NCBI GenBank assembly: GCA_016756835.1
Contig: JAESPE010000039.1
Span: 1-33,337, forward strand
From: a gamma proteobacterium endosymbiont of Lamellibrachia anaximandri
GTDB lineage: Bacteria > Pseudomonadota > Gammaproteobacteria > Chromatiales > Chromatiaceae
Direction: 5' to 3'
DNA: 33,337 nt
Shown here: piece after piece, positions 1 to 9,103 of the stretch
Layout: the number at the start of each line of letters is the position of its first letter
How positions within the stretch are numbered: the first letter of the stretch is position 1
Notes under the pieces: model-generated
What the model was told of the DNA's origin: nothing
The model's input: the letters and a program-made list of their open reading frames with translations, nothing else
Databases searched by the model: none
Made by a program: the position numbers and the translations under genes

Positions 1-1850
1 GAACCGTTTTCGGTTATTTGCTCTTGGGACGGGTTTTTGTGTTCCCCGCACCTGCGGGGATGAACCGTCTTCACGTCTACAACAAGCCCGCCCAGCGTAG
101 TGTTCCCCGCACCTGCGGGGATGAACCGTTATGCGCACAGTACTAAAAACCCAGCTCGACGTGTTCCCCGCACCTGCGGGGATGAACCGCCCTCAGCGTA
201 GACCGTCTCGCTGAAGACTAAGTGTTCCCCGCACCTGCGGGGATGAACCGGTGTCCGCGTTGGTCATACGCGATCCCACCCGGTGTTCCCCGCACCTGCG
301 GGGATGAACCGTTTTAGCCTGGCAGCACAGGCTGGGCACAAACGTGTTCCCCGCACCTGCGGGGATGAACCGCCCGAGTTAGCAAGGTTGGCCTGTAGCA
401 TTAGGTGTTCCCCGCACCTGCGGGGATGAACCGTATTTCATTGCCTTTGCTTGGTATTCACTATCGTGTTCCCCGCACCTGCGGGGATGAACCGTAACGG
501 ACACTCTCCAGTAATCCGCCTGGATCGTGTTCCCCGCACCTGCGGGGATGAACCGACTCGTGGTGTTGCACAGCAGAACAGGGTTCTGTGTTCCCCGCAC
601 CTGCGGGGATGAACCGTAATTTTACTGCCATTTTTTGATGCCTCCGAAGTGTTCCCCGCACCTGCGGGGATGAACCGTAAAAGGAATCCTTAGCCGTGTG
701 CGTGAATCTAGTGTTCCCCGCACCTGCGGGGATGAACCGTAATAACAAGGCATTGTGGCTGGTCAGAATGCGTGTTCCCCGCACCTGCGGGGATGAACCG
801 ATGAACTCTCACGCGCCAAACGCCTACGCGCCGTGTTCCCCGCACCTGCGGGGATGAACCGATCGATATTCGCTTTCCCGATGCTATTGTTTCGTGTTCC
901 CCGCACCTGCGGGGATGAACCGTTATCGCTTTACACGCCGCGTAAAGGTCAGGAGCTGCTGCAATCGTGTTCCCCGCACCTGCGGGGATGAACCGTATGC
1001 TGAACAAATACTCAGCGACGCAATTCCGTGTTCCCCGCACCTGCGGGGATGAACCGCTATCGAGTGCGACTTCTTCATCACAGGCATTGTGTTCCCCGCA
1101 CCTGCGGGGATGAACCGCACAGTAGGATTAATCAGCGCATGGACGCGCATGTGTTCCCCGCACCTGCGGGGATGAACCGCGGATAACCCTTAATAGGGAT
1201 AGGGATACTAAGTGTTCCCCGCACCTGCGGGGATGAACCGTTAATTGGTTATTTGAGCGCTATGGGGTTAGTGTGTTCCCCGCACCTGCGGGGATGAACC
1301 GTCAGGGTTTGCGGCAAATATGTTTACCCCACTGTGTTCCCCGCACCTGCGGGGATGAACCGTTGGTGGGGGTGCATGGTAGGTATATCGAAAAGTGTTC
1401 CCCGCACCTGCGGGGATGAACCGTGCTCCCAAGCCAGCAGCGCGCCGCTCTTGTCGTGTTCCCCGCACCTGCGGGGATGAACCGGTAAGAGAGCTGGCGT
1501 GAACGGGGCAGGGGTAGTGTTCCCCGCACCTGCGGGGATGAACCGCTGCGCAAACTGGTCATGGAAAGAGATTGTTAGTGTTCCCCGCACCTGCGGGGAT
1601 GAACCGTATGGATGGACATGGCCCGCCGGATGGCGGCTGTGTTCCCCGCACCTGCGGGGATGAACCGCGGCTGAAGGTACAGGGAACGCGATGGGATTGG
1701 TGTTCCCCGCACCTGCGGGGATGAACCGGCATGCCCGGCATATCCCGGCCACTGGTCGACGTGTTCCCCGCACCTGCGGGGATGAACCGCCAGCTAACCA
1801 CAGGTCCAAACTTTGGACCGCGTGTTCCCCGCACCCGCAGGGCTGAACCA
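1..1850 (+). CRISPR. Type I-E CRISPR array, leader-distal part
   Basis: The array has thirty full 29-bp repeats, first at 39-67 and last at 1822-1850, plus the last six bases of another repeat at 1-6. The repeat starts GTGTTCCCCGC, carries the CCCCGCACCTGCGGGG stem and ends GATGAACCG, which is the type I-E (E. coli-like) repeat class. Spacing is 61 bp with 32-nt spacers. Exceptions are two 33-nt spacers (678-710 and 1118-1150) and one 44-nt spacer (923-966). The 30 spacers look different from one another. Repeats are identical except the last, which differs at four positions (15, 18, 22, 29). A decayed terminal repeat marks the old end, so the leader and cas genes should lie left of the window and transcription should run to the right. 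No cas gene is visible here. Confidence 0.98.
1822..1850 (+). repeat. Degenerate terminal CRISPR repeat
   Basis: This copy carries four substitutions relative to the other 29 repeats, including one in each arm of the stem region and the final base (A instead of G). It closes the array. A decayed last repeat is typical of the leader-distal end and orients the array left to right. Confidence 0.9.
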
Positions 1851-2254
1851 CGATTTGATGCTCTGTTGGATTCTGATTTTGTCGTTCTGAACAACTGGGA
1901 AGGCTCAAATACTGTTTTACTCACCTACGAACCCACACACCATTCTCTGGAGAACTACTCGAAAACCGCCAAACAACATCATCACAATGTCTGGAGGTGT
2001 ACCGAAAAAGACTACATCAGGCAATTTCAGACTAGCCGATATGCCCACAGTCTGAGCAGACGAACCCGTCGAACCAACGCCACCAGAACCAGGCGTGGTG
2101 GCACTGCGTCTCTCAGCCGTATTGGTTGAGATATTGTCGCAAACAGATTTGCCTTAACCCCACGAAAATGATTAAAGTACTGAATCTGCTGTTTTTATTT
2201 CTTCCAGTTGCCTAAGCGTAATTTCCAGGTAACCACTGCGTCTACGGAGTGAAG
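1851..2254. other. Intergenic region after the CRISPR array
   Basis: About 400 bases follow the terminal repeat. I see no further repeat copy at the expected 61-bp offset, no convincing coding frame and no RNA gene. The region must carry the promoter of the radical SAM gene, but I cannot place it. A GGAG ribosome binding site lies at 2246-2249. Confidence 0.6.
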
Positions 2255-3943
2255 ATGCAAGAGATATTCCATTTCATAATGATCAAGCCAACGCATTACG
2301 ATGACGATGGCTATCCGATCCAATGGCTTAAATCTTTAATTCCGTCCAACTCATTGGCATGCGTTTATGGCCTGTCGCAAAGTTGCAAGGATCGGCACGT
2401 GCTCGGCGAGCATGTCGAGATCCGCCTGCACGCCATTGATGAATACAACAGCAGGGTAAACACGGAGGCGCTGATTGCCATGATCAAGCGCGACGGCGGC
2501 ATGGCCCTGGTCGGTATGGTGGGCGTGCAGTCGAACCAGTTTCCTCGCGCGATTGATTTGTCTTTGCCGTTCCTGGCACAGGATATCCCGGTTTGTATTG
2601 GCGGCTTTCATGTCTCCGGCTGTTTTTCTATGTTGGATGAGATGCCCAAAGACATGGTCGACGCGCAAAAACTGGGCATCAGCTTCTTCGCTGGTGAAGC
2701 GGAAGGGCAGCGCCTGGATAAGCTTCTTATTGATGCATACAAAGGGGCTGTAAAACCGATCTACAACCATCTGGACGACTTGCCAGGCTTGCCTGACGAG
2801 CCGATTCCTTTTCTCCCACGTGAACAGGTCGAACACACGTACGGAACCTACAGCAGCTTTGACCTGGGTCGTGGCTGCCCTTTCAAATGCTCCTTCTGCA
2901 CAATCATCAACGTCCAGGGCAGGAAAAGTCGTTTCCGCAGCGCAGACGACCTTGAACGTATCATCCGGAAAAATCATGACATCGGGGTGCATAGCTTTTT
3001 TCTCACCGACGACAATTTTGCCCGCAATAAAAACTGGGAAGCCTGCCTGGATCGCGTCATCGATCTACGTGAACAAGAGGGCATTGAAGTGCGCTTCTCC
3101 ATCCAGATAGATACGCTTTGCCATAAGATTCACGGCTTCGTTGAAAAATGCTGTAAAGCAGGGGTAGACCAAATCTTTATCGGCTTGGAAAACATCAATG
3201 CAGAAAACCTGCTCGCTATTAAAAAGCGGCAAAACAAGATATCCGACTATAAAGAACAGATCCTGGCGTGGAAGCAGTACCCCGTTGTTATCTGTGCCGG
3301 CTACATCGTCGGCTTTCCCGGCGATACCAAAGAGTCTTTATTGGAAGACGTCGAAACCATTAAGCGCGAACTGGCAATTGACCATATCTACTTCACCGTC
3401 CTGACGCCTCTGCCAGGTTGCGAAGACCATCAAGCGATGTATCAAAAAGGGGAATGGATGGACCCGGACTTAAACAAGTACGACCTGAACCACATGGTCA
3501 CCAAGCATCCGACCCTGTCCGATGCAGAGTGGAAAGAGGCCTACGAGGCAGTCTGGAATCATTTCTATACCTTCGAGCACATGGAGACTATCTTCAAACG
3601 CATGGTTGCCATGCGCAGCAACAAAAAACTCACGACGCTCCACCGGTTGCTGTTTTACCGCGAGTTCAAACGGGTATTTCATGTCCACCCCCTGGAAGGT
3701 GGTTTTCTGCGTCTGAAGTACCGGAAAGACAGGCGTCCATCGTTTCCGGTCGAACCTGCCGTGATTTTTTATCCAAAATTCGTCAAGGAAACCCTGTTTA
3801 CCATGGGAAAGGCCATACCAACTTATATCCGGCTACGCCTTATGCTGAAACGAATCTGGACCGACCCCAGTCGCTTTGAATACGTGGATCAAGCGATCAC
3901 CCCCATCAGTGAAGACTCTTCCAACCAGGGTATTAAATCGTAG
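2255..3943 (+). CDS. B12-binding-type radical SAM protein
   Basis: This 562-residue protein has the layout of cobalamin-binding-domain radical SAM enzymes. The N-terminal ~150 residues resemble a B12-binding Rossmann domain, including a CIGGFHVSG segment like the GGxHxT region of the family. The radical SAM core follows, with the CxxxCxxC [4Fe-4S] cluster motif at Cys208, Cys212 and Cys215 (GRGCPFKCSFC). A DxHxxG cobalamin-ligand motif is not obvious, so B12 may be bound base-off without a histidine ligand, or lost. The substrate cannot be told from sequence; relatives act on lipids, tetrapyrroles and peptides. The start is ATG 2255, six bases after GGAG; GTG 2249 overlaps that site and is less likely. 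The TAG stop lies inside a REP-like palindrome. The gene stands alone. Confidence 0.85.
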   Translation: MQEIFHFIMIKPTHYDDDGYPIQWLKSLIPSNSLACVYGLSQSCKDRHVLGEHVEIRLHAIDEYNSRVNTEALIAMIKRDGGMALVGMVGVQSNQFPRAIDLSLPFLAQDIPVCIGGFHVSGCFSMLDEMPKDMVDAQKLGISFFAGEAEGQRLDKLLIDAYKGAVKPIYNHLDDLPGLPDEPIPFLPREQVEHTYGTYSSFDLGRGCPFKCSFCTIINVQGRKSRFRSADDLERIIRKNHDIGVHSFFLTDDNFARNKNWEACLDRVIDLREQEGIEVRFSIQIDTLCHKIHGFVEKCCKAGVDQIFIGLENINAENLLAIKKRQNKISDYKEQILAWKQYPVVICAGYIVGFPGDTKESLLEDVETIKRELAIDHIYFTVLTPLPGCEDHQAMYQKGEWMDPDLNKYDLNHMVTKHPTLSDAEWKEAYEAVWNHFYTFEHMETIFKRMVAMRSNKKLTTLHRLLFYREFKRVFHVHPLEGGFLRLKYRKDRRPSFPVEPAVIFYPKFVKETLFTMGKAIPTYIRLRLMLKRIWTDPSRFEYVDQAITPISEDSSNQGIKS

Positions 3944-4006
3944 GAGCGGCGCCCTCGCCGCGAAAACTCCCTAGATGGAAAAATCACGGCGAATCGCCGC
4001 TCCTAC
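3940..4006. repeat. REP-like inverted pair, family A, copy 1
   Basis: Two arms of the GTAGGAGCGGCG...CGCCG type face each other, one at 3940-3962 and its imperfect complement at 3984-4006. The first arm contains the TAG stop codon (3941-3943) of the radical SAM gene. Related copies occur at 30576-30633 and 32796-32813. The element could also act as a transcription-attenuating or mRNA 3'-end hairpin between the convergent genes. Confidence 0.85.
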
Positions 4007-4057
4007 GAACGCTTCGCAGCAAGCTGTGGGGAATTACATCTACAGCGATAAACACGC

Positions 4058-6433
4058 TCAGGAGCGAACCGCCAATATAATCTGGTTACGCAGCGACTTC
4101 AGCAGGTTGAGTTTCTTGGCATCTATCTCCACACCGTTGGTATTGGGATGGTCGGCATAGATAAGCCCAAGCGCCCGCTTGTTTACCACCAGGGGGAAGA
4201 GCAGAAAGGAGCCTGCATCGGAGATTCGCTTGTACCAGTCTGGAATATCTGCCTGCATCTTTTCATCACTGGTATCGGCGATGTAAACATCTACCGCATT
4301 TTTCATCACTCCATGGAAGACATCCACGCTGTATTTAATGGGAAATCTAAACTGCTTGACGAAATCATCCACGTCATCACCAAAACCGATGCGGCCTGCC
4401 ATCTCTCCTTTTCCGCGATCATGCAGTGCCAACAGGACGCGTTGAAAGCCCATGGAACGATACATGGTTTCCAGCACCACATTGAAAACCTCAGAGACGC
4501 TATGTTGACCCACCAGCATACCGGTTACCTCCTGCAGACCATCCATCAATAGCGCTTCGGCATCTTCGGGGGTTGTGAAGGCTTCCGTATCTGCTGTGTC
4601 AGAGGCGGTATCAGCTGACTCTCCGTTCAGGATCTGCGTCTCCCCGAGGCCATCTTTCGCTGCTGATTTGGCTTTGGCTGCGGCACGCTTTTCCGCCTTC
4701 TGCTGTACCGCACCATCTCCACTGATCTTTTTTACAAATGACTGAGAGATGTCTTTGGAGAGCACCTTACTGAATTCCTGGAACTCTTCCAGGGCCTGAT
4801 CTGCCAGACGCTTGAACTTGCGGCGATCAAGGCCGAGTCCCTCCTTGTACTTCTGCAACAGTGTAGTAACCACTGTTTTGTCATCCAGACCCTGTTCCGC
4901 CATTACCTGCGTAGTATCCCTGGAGAAGGCTGCCACCATCCGTCGGCGTTCGATAACCGTGGCGGGTTTCTTGTCATCACTCCAACTTTCCATGGACGCC
5001 GTCAGCCCCTTGGGGAAGTTCCACTGTTTGGCGATCTCTATCCCCACCTGTTCAAAGGTCACTCCCAGTACAGCATGTTCCGCTTGCACAGCAGTTTTCG
5101 ACTCCTGCTGCATCAGCCGTTCTATCTCACGACTCTCATCATGCAGATAGAAGGCAATCAGAATTTTGCCGAGATCATGCAACATGGCGGCGAGGAAATA
5201 CTCTTCAAACGCCTGGCTGTCGATATCTTTAGCGACCTGACTGGCAAGGGTCGCACTGAACAGCGATGAGGAGATCATCTCCCGCAGCCGTTCAGCCTGC
5301 TCTTTGTCCTGCAGGTGCTCAAAGAAGATCAGTGAGGCTGCCAGTGAGCGGATAGTCTGCATACCAAGCACCACCACCGCCCGGGAGACAGTGCCGATCT
5401 TGCCGGAAAAACGGCCGTAAAATGCAGAGTTAACCACCTTCAGAATCTTGTTGGTGAGAGCAAAGTCATTGACGATGACGCCGGCCAGCTGATTCAGATC
5501 CTTGTCACTGACCTGGGCCATGGCATTGATGCTGCGCACAGACTGGGAGAGGGCCGGGAAATCGCTCTTGCGGCGCATCCGGCGCAGGAGAAAATCCACC
5601 GTACCGTGACCCGCATCGCCAACCGTTTCAGACTCGACGGGGGATTTGCACAATGCACCAAAGGCATTGAGCATATCCTCTGCATCCGCATAGCGGGCAT
5701 CTGGGTCTTTTTCCAACGCCTTGAGTACAAAACGATCGAGCCGCTCATCCACCGCATCATTGAACTGGGAGGGCGGTTTTACCTCCATATTCAAAATATT
5801 GTCGAGGACGACCTGCTGGTTACGGCCGTTGAATACGGGCATGCCGGTCAACATCTCATCCAGGATCAGTCCCAACGCAAAAACATCCGCCTGAGGGCCA
5901 ACCTGTCCCTTGCTGATGTATTCCGGTGCCATATAGCGGGGTGAACCGATCAGCACTTCATCCTGTTCTTTGCCGCCTGATAGTAACCTCGCGATACCGA
6001 AGTCCATGATCTTCGGCATCTGCTCATCGCTGATGATGATATTTGTTGGCTTGAGGTCACGATGGACAATATCCGCCTGGTGTGCCCGACTGACCCCCGC
6101 CAGCAGTCCCTGGAAGATATTCAGTATCTGCGCCAGTTCGAGTCCGCCATCCCGTATCAGATCGGAGAGCAGTTGCCCTTCCACATATTCAAAGACCAGA
6201 AAAGGGGTTCCCTTGTGCTCACCCGCTTCATAGATGGAGACGATATTGGGGTGCTGCAACTTGCTCATGGTGCGGGCTTCACTGCGATAGGACGCCTGCG
6301 GCAGGGATTTATTGAGAAGTTTGATCGCCACCCGGCGTTGCAGCTCGGTATCCGCACACAGGTAGACTGTGCCCTGGTTGCCCGAGCCCAGTTTTTTGCC
6401 GATTTTGAACCGCCCGATCGTCTTCGGCGCCAT
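4058..6433 (-). CDS. Ser/Thr protein kinase-HDOD-GAF fusion protein
   Basis: This 791-residue protein joins three signalling modules. A Hanks-type kinase spans about residues 8-262, with glycine loop GSGNQG (16-21), Lys38 in VAIK, HRDLKPTN (Asp126), DFG (Asp144) and APE (169-171), so it should be catalytically active. An HDOD domain spans about 288-490. Unusually, it keeps an adjacent His-Asp (HDLGK, 419-423); most HDOD domains have lost the HD catalytic pair. A charged Ala/Lys linker near 590-625 leads to a C-terminal GAF-like domain (about 640-790) that may bind a small ligand. No membrane segment is seen, so it is probably cytosolic. The start is ATG 6433, six bases after GGAGG (6440-6444). 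The gene is monocistronic; its substrate is unknown. Confidence 0.9.
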   Translation of the reverse strand: MAPKTIGRFKIGKKLGSGNQGTVYLCADTELQRRVAIKLLNKSLPQASYRSEARTMSKLQHPNIVSIYEAGEHKGTPFLVFEYVEGQLLSDLIRDGGLELAQILNIFQGLLAGVSRAHQADIVHRDLKPTNIIISDEQMPKIMDFGIARLLSGGKEQDEVLIGSPRYMAPEYISKGQVGPQADVFALGLILDEMLTGMPVFNGRNQQVVLDNILNMEVKPPSQFNDAVDERLDRFVLKALEKDPDARYADAEDMLNAFGALCKSPVESETVGDAGHGTVDFLLRRMRRKSDFPALSQSVRSINAMAQVSDKDLNQLAGVIVNDFALTNKILKVVNSAFYGRFSGKIGTVSRAVVVLGMQTIRSLAASLIFFEHLQDKEQAERLREMISSSLFSATLASQVAKDIDSQAFEEYFLAAMLHDLGKILIAFYLHDESREIERLMQQESKTAVQAEHAVLGVTFEQVGIEIAKQWNFPKGLTASMESWSDDKKPATVIERRRMVAAFSRDTTQVMAEQGLDDKTVVTTLLQKYKEGLGLDRRKFKRLADQALEEFQEFSKVLSKDISQSFVKKISGDGAVQQKAEKRAAAKAKSAAKDGLGETQILNGESADTASDTADTEAFTTPEDAEALLMDGLQEVTGMLVGQHSVSEVFNVVLETMYRSMGFQRVLLALHDRGKGEMAGRIGFGDDVDDFVKQFRFPIKYSVDVFHGVMKNAVDVYIADTSDEKMQADIPDWYKRISDAGSFLLFPLVVNKRALGLIYADHPNTNGVEIDAKKLNLLKSLRNQIILAVRS

Positions 6434-6533
6434 TCCCAACCTCCGTATTTGTTATCTTTTTTGTTTAGCGGCAAGTTGGAGGAAATCTGTTGCAGGGATT
6501 GGTCAATGATCGACGTCCCATCCATTCTGGAAT

Positions 6534-6563
6534 GCCCGATCCGCTATGCTTGATCGGGCCTAC
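6534..6563. repeat. REP-like palindrome, family B, copy 1
   Basis: A compact palindrome with arms GCCCGATC and GATCGGGC around a short loop, followed by CTAC. Read on the minus strand it starts GTAGGCCCGATC. The TAG in its first bases is the stop codon of the hydrogenase maturation protease. A second, more diverged copy lies at 14154-14183. The hairpin could also help end the hydrogenase transcript. Confidence 0.85.
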
Positions 6564-7006
6564 GCTGACTTCCAGGTCGTTGGAACGTCTTTTGTCAGGC
6601 GGGCCAGCAGGTCGAGTAACTGCTGTTTATTCAGATCCGGCACGCTGGAATGGTCATTTCCGGCAGCAATCCCTGCCACCCACAATTCGGCAGGTAGCGT
6701 CTCCAGTGTTTTGGCCAGAGCGAGGGCTTCCGCCACCCCAAAACCATGACTCGATGTCAGACAGGATGCCTGGGACAGATCAGCAGGATTCAGCAATTTG
6801 ACCTCGCCTGGTTCGCTATCCGTTGCGACTGCATCAATGAGCAAAACCCGCTCCACATCCTCAAAATAGCGCAGCAATCCGCTGCCGGGACGATCCAGTC
6901 TGATCAATTCCAGGTCGGGAAGAGCGACCTCTTGCAGCGCCTCAATCGCCAGCCACCCCAACTGGTCGGCCCCGAAGGACGAACCTATACCGATGACACG
7001 TATCAA
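6560..7006 (-). CDS. [NiFe] hydrogenase maturation protease
   Basis: This 148-residue protein belongs to the HyaD/HycI/HoxW-type endopeptidases that remove the C-terminal peptide of the large subunit after nickel insertion. The N-terminus MIRVIGIGSSFGADQLG matches the family's opening, with Asp in the usual metal-ligand position. LIDAVATD gives the second acidic site, and SSHGFGVAEAL carries the conserved histidine. The start codon is TTG 7006, overlapping the TGA stop of the large-subunit gene by four bases (TTGA), so it is probably translated by coupling. The TAG stop is supplied by a REP-like palindrome. It is the last gene of the hydrogenase operon. Confidence 0.88.
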   Translation of the reverse strand: MIRVIGIGSSFGADQLGWLAIEALQEVALPDLELIRLDRPGSGLLRYFEDVERVLLIDAVATDSEPGEVKLLNPADLSQASCLTSSHGFGVAEALALAKTLETLPAELWVAGIAAGNDHSSVPDLNKQQLLDLLARLTKDVPTTWKSA

Positions 7007-8313
7007 CGGCGAGACACTTTGAGCTTGAGAAAGTGGGTCGCGCAGGAGATGCAGGGATCGTAGTTGCGAATCACCTGTTCCGCCCTTTGCCGCAACTCAT
7101 CATCGTCATGGTCAAGCCCGAAGCTTTCCAGAGAGGCGCAAAGATCCTGTTCGATGCGCGCCTGGTTCTGGCTGGTGGGGGGAACGATCCGGACACGTCG
7201 AGTATCCCCTCTCTCATCCACATCATAACGGTGCCAAAGGAAACCGCGGGGTGCTTCGGTGCAGCCAAAAGCCGTGCCTGCCCGCGGCCTGACCTGAACC
7301 GCCGGTGTGGCGGGTCGCTGATACGCTTTTAGCAGTTGTAACGCTTCGTAAATGACGAGATGGATCTCAATCGCCCGTGCCAGGATGCTGTGGAACATGT
7401 TATGGCTTGGAAAATGGATGCCACAATCCTCCATCACCGCACGCACAGGTTTCGGCAGTTGGCGAAAATTCAGATTGAGGCGCGCCAATGGTCCGGTAAG
7501 GTAGGGCCGCCCCTCCAACTGTGTATGCAAGGCAGTGGAGTGAGACACCTGAAACTCCTCGAAATGGCTCTCGAAATGACTGATGTCGATATCCAGTCCC
7601 TGCCCCGAGACCAACCGGCCACTGCCGATGGCATACTCATCCGGTTCGCTCAGGGCGACGCTGGTGAAGGCCTGTTCATCATGGGGAAAATCGAGTTCGG
7701 CGCACCAACGCACCAATGCCTCCGCCTGGGGCAGCGCCTCTTCCAGTTGCTTTACCATATCAGCCACTGCCGCTTGCGCAGGCGCTTTGTAAAAACCACC
7801 CACCCGCACTCCCACAGGATGCACCGATCGGCCACCGAAGAGGGTGATCAGATCATTACCCAAGCCTTGCAGCCTCAATCCCCTGCGCACCGCTTGAGGG
7901 TGCTTCTCCGCCATGGCGATGGCATTGTCGAAGCCGAAAAAATCGGGGGCGGCCAATAGATGCACATGCAGCGCATGGCTCTGCAACCACTCACCGCAAT
8001 ACATCACCCGGCGCATATCCCGCACCCAGGGTCCGGGGTCGATTCCAAACAGCCGCTCAAAAGCCTGCACCGCACTCATCTGATAGGCAACAGGACAGAT
8101 GCCGCAGATCCGCGCCACCATGTCGATGACCTGATCATACTCGTAGCCTTCGATAAACTTCTCAAACAATCGGGGCGGCTCGAAGATACGCAGGTTCAGT
8201 TTCTGGATGACCCCTTGCACGACGTCGAACTCCAGGGCGCCTTCACCCTCCACGCGGGTCAACACCGGGATATTGATATGAATCTCTCGTTTGCTTGCCA
8301 TCGATTTACTCAT
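7003..8313 (-). CDS. hydA: Group 3b-type [NiFe] hydrogenase large (alpha) subunit
   Basis: This 436-residue protein holds the Ni-Fe active site. The N-terminal L1 motif is RICGICPVAYQ and the C-terminal L2 motif is DPCISCATHF, giving the four cysteine ligands. About nine residues after L2 (LKLKVSRR) form the short tail expected to be cut off by the downstream protease. The sequence style and the linked FAD/NAD(P) and ferredoxin-like subunits fit bidirectional cytoplasmic group 3b enzymes (sulfhydrogenase type), which couple H2 to NADP(H) and can reduce sulfur in some archaea. I start it at ATG 8313, which overlaps the delta-subunit stop in the sequence ATGAGTAA and has GGAG upstream. ATG 8301 is an alternative; a longer upstream extension reads through the delta gene and is unlikely. 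Confidence 0.95.
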   Translation of the reverse strand: MSKSMASKREIHINIPVLTRVEGEGALEFDVVQGVIQKLNLRIFEPPRLFEKFIEGYEYDQVIDMVARICGICPVAYQMSAVQAFERLFGIDPGPWVRDMRRVMYCGEWLQSHALHVHLLAAPDFFGFDNAIAMAEKHPQAVRRGLRLQGLGNDLITLFGGRSVHPVGVRVGGFYKAPAQAAVADMVKQLEEALPQAEALVRWCAELDFPHDEQAFTSVALSEPDEYAIGSGRLVSGQGLDIDISHFESHFEEFQVSHSTALHTQLEGRPYLTGPLARLNLNFRQLPKPVRAVMEDCGIHFPSHNMFHSILARAIEIHLVIYEALQLLKAYQRPATPAVQVRPRAGTAFGCTEAPRGFLWHRYDVDERGDTRRVRIVPPTSQNQARIEQDLCASLESFGLDHDDDELRQRAEQVIRNYDPCISCATHFLKLKVSRR

Positions 8314-9103
8314 CGGTCTCCAAAGGCGGCGGCCTGAGCCGCAGACCGGCATCTCTGAATGGCGGCGCACCGCTGGTGATAAAGAGGAAACGCCGCGCAA
8401 CGGCTTCAGTGGTCAATCCCAGTGACTGCAGACGTTGCGCCAGCGCACCGTCGTTCACCGTCTCCGCAGGTCCATAACAGCTATAACATGCCCGCCCCAA
8501 GCTCGGGCAGAGCGCACCACAACCCGTCCGCGTCACCGGCCCCATGCAGGGTTCACCCTTTGTCACCATGGTGCAGACCACGCCTTTGCGTTTGCACTCC
8601 ATGCAGAGGGGCTGTCGCTCACTGACCGGTTTCACTCCGACAAGCAGATCGGCAAGGGCAGCGGTCACTTGCTGTGAATTGACCGGGCAGCCGTGCAGTT
8701 CCAGATCGACTTTGACATGCTCTGAAATAGCGGTGGATGAACTCAGTGTCTCAATAGTGTCCGATCGTGCATAGACTGCCGCCATCCAGGCATCACGATC
8801 GGCAAGATTGGCCAGCGCCTGCAAGCCACCAGTGGTGGCGCAAGCACCGATAGCAATCAAATACGCACTATTCTCCCTGACCTGCTTGATCCTTTCGATA
8901 TCGTCCGGAGTAGAGATACTGCCTTCGACAAGTGCTATATCAACCTTGGCGTTGGGATTATTGGGGCCGGCCTCGGCAAAGTGGGTAATGTCGACATATT
9001 TCGGCAACTCAAGCAGGCTTTCACCAAGGTTTAGCAGGGCGAGTTGGCAGCCGTCGCAGGAGCTGAATTTATGTATGGCGAGTTTTGGTTTTGTTCTATT
9101 CAT
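8306..9103 (-). CDS. hydD: Group 3b-type [NiFe] hydrogenase small (delta) subunit
   Basis: This 265-residue electron-transfer subunit carries FeS cluster ligands: SSCDGCQ near residues 13-20 and GACATTGG for the proximal cluster, GCPVNS, and a Cys-rich stretch (CMECKRKGVVC, then GEPCMGPVTRTGCGALCP) for the medial and distal clusters. There is no twin-arginine signal, so the enzyme is cytoplasmic, as expected for group 3. The start is ATG 9103, whose A is the last base of the gamma-subunit stop (TGATG), indicating translational coupling. An upstream in-frame extension to 9148 overlaps the gamma gene and looks spurious. Confidence 0.94.
   Translation of the reverse strand: MNRTKPKLAIHKFSSCDGCQLALLNLGESLLELPKYVDITHFAEAGPNNPNAKVDIALVEGSISTPDDIERIKQVRENSAYLIAIGACATTGGLQALANLADRDAWMAAVYARSDTIETLSSSTAISEHVKVDLELHGCPVNSQQVTAALADLLVGVKPVSERQPLCMECKRKGVVCTMVTKGEPCMGPVTRTGCGALCPSLGRACYSCYGPAETVNDGALAQRLQSLGLTTEAVARRFLFITSGAPPFRDAGLRLRPPPLETDE

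Noticed and set aside
379..1924. Several open frames of 66-194 codons across the CRISPR array
   Set aside because: They are translations of the repeat ([19 protein letters not shown] and GSSPQVRGT recur at 61-bp spacing), not genes.
1851..1960. Further degenerate CRISPR repeats beyond 1850
   Set aside because: The 61-bp-offset position (about 1883) has no recognisable repeat.
2351..2992. Long minus-strand frame opposite the radical SAM gene
   Set aside because: It is a shadow of a gene with clear family motifs and has no recognisable domain of its own. The same holds for the long antisense frames opposite nrdA, nrdB and the ankyrin gene.
8314..8400. Longer start for the hydrogenase large subunit
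   Set aside because: It reads out of frame through the delta-subunit gene; ATG 8313 overlaps that gene's stop in the usual coupled manner.
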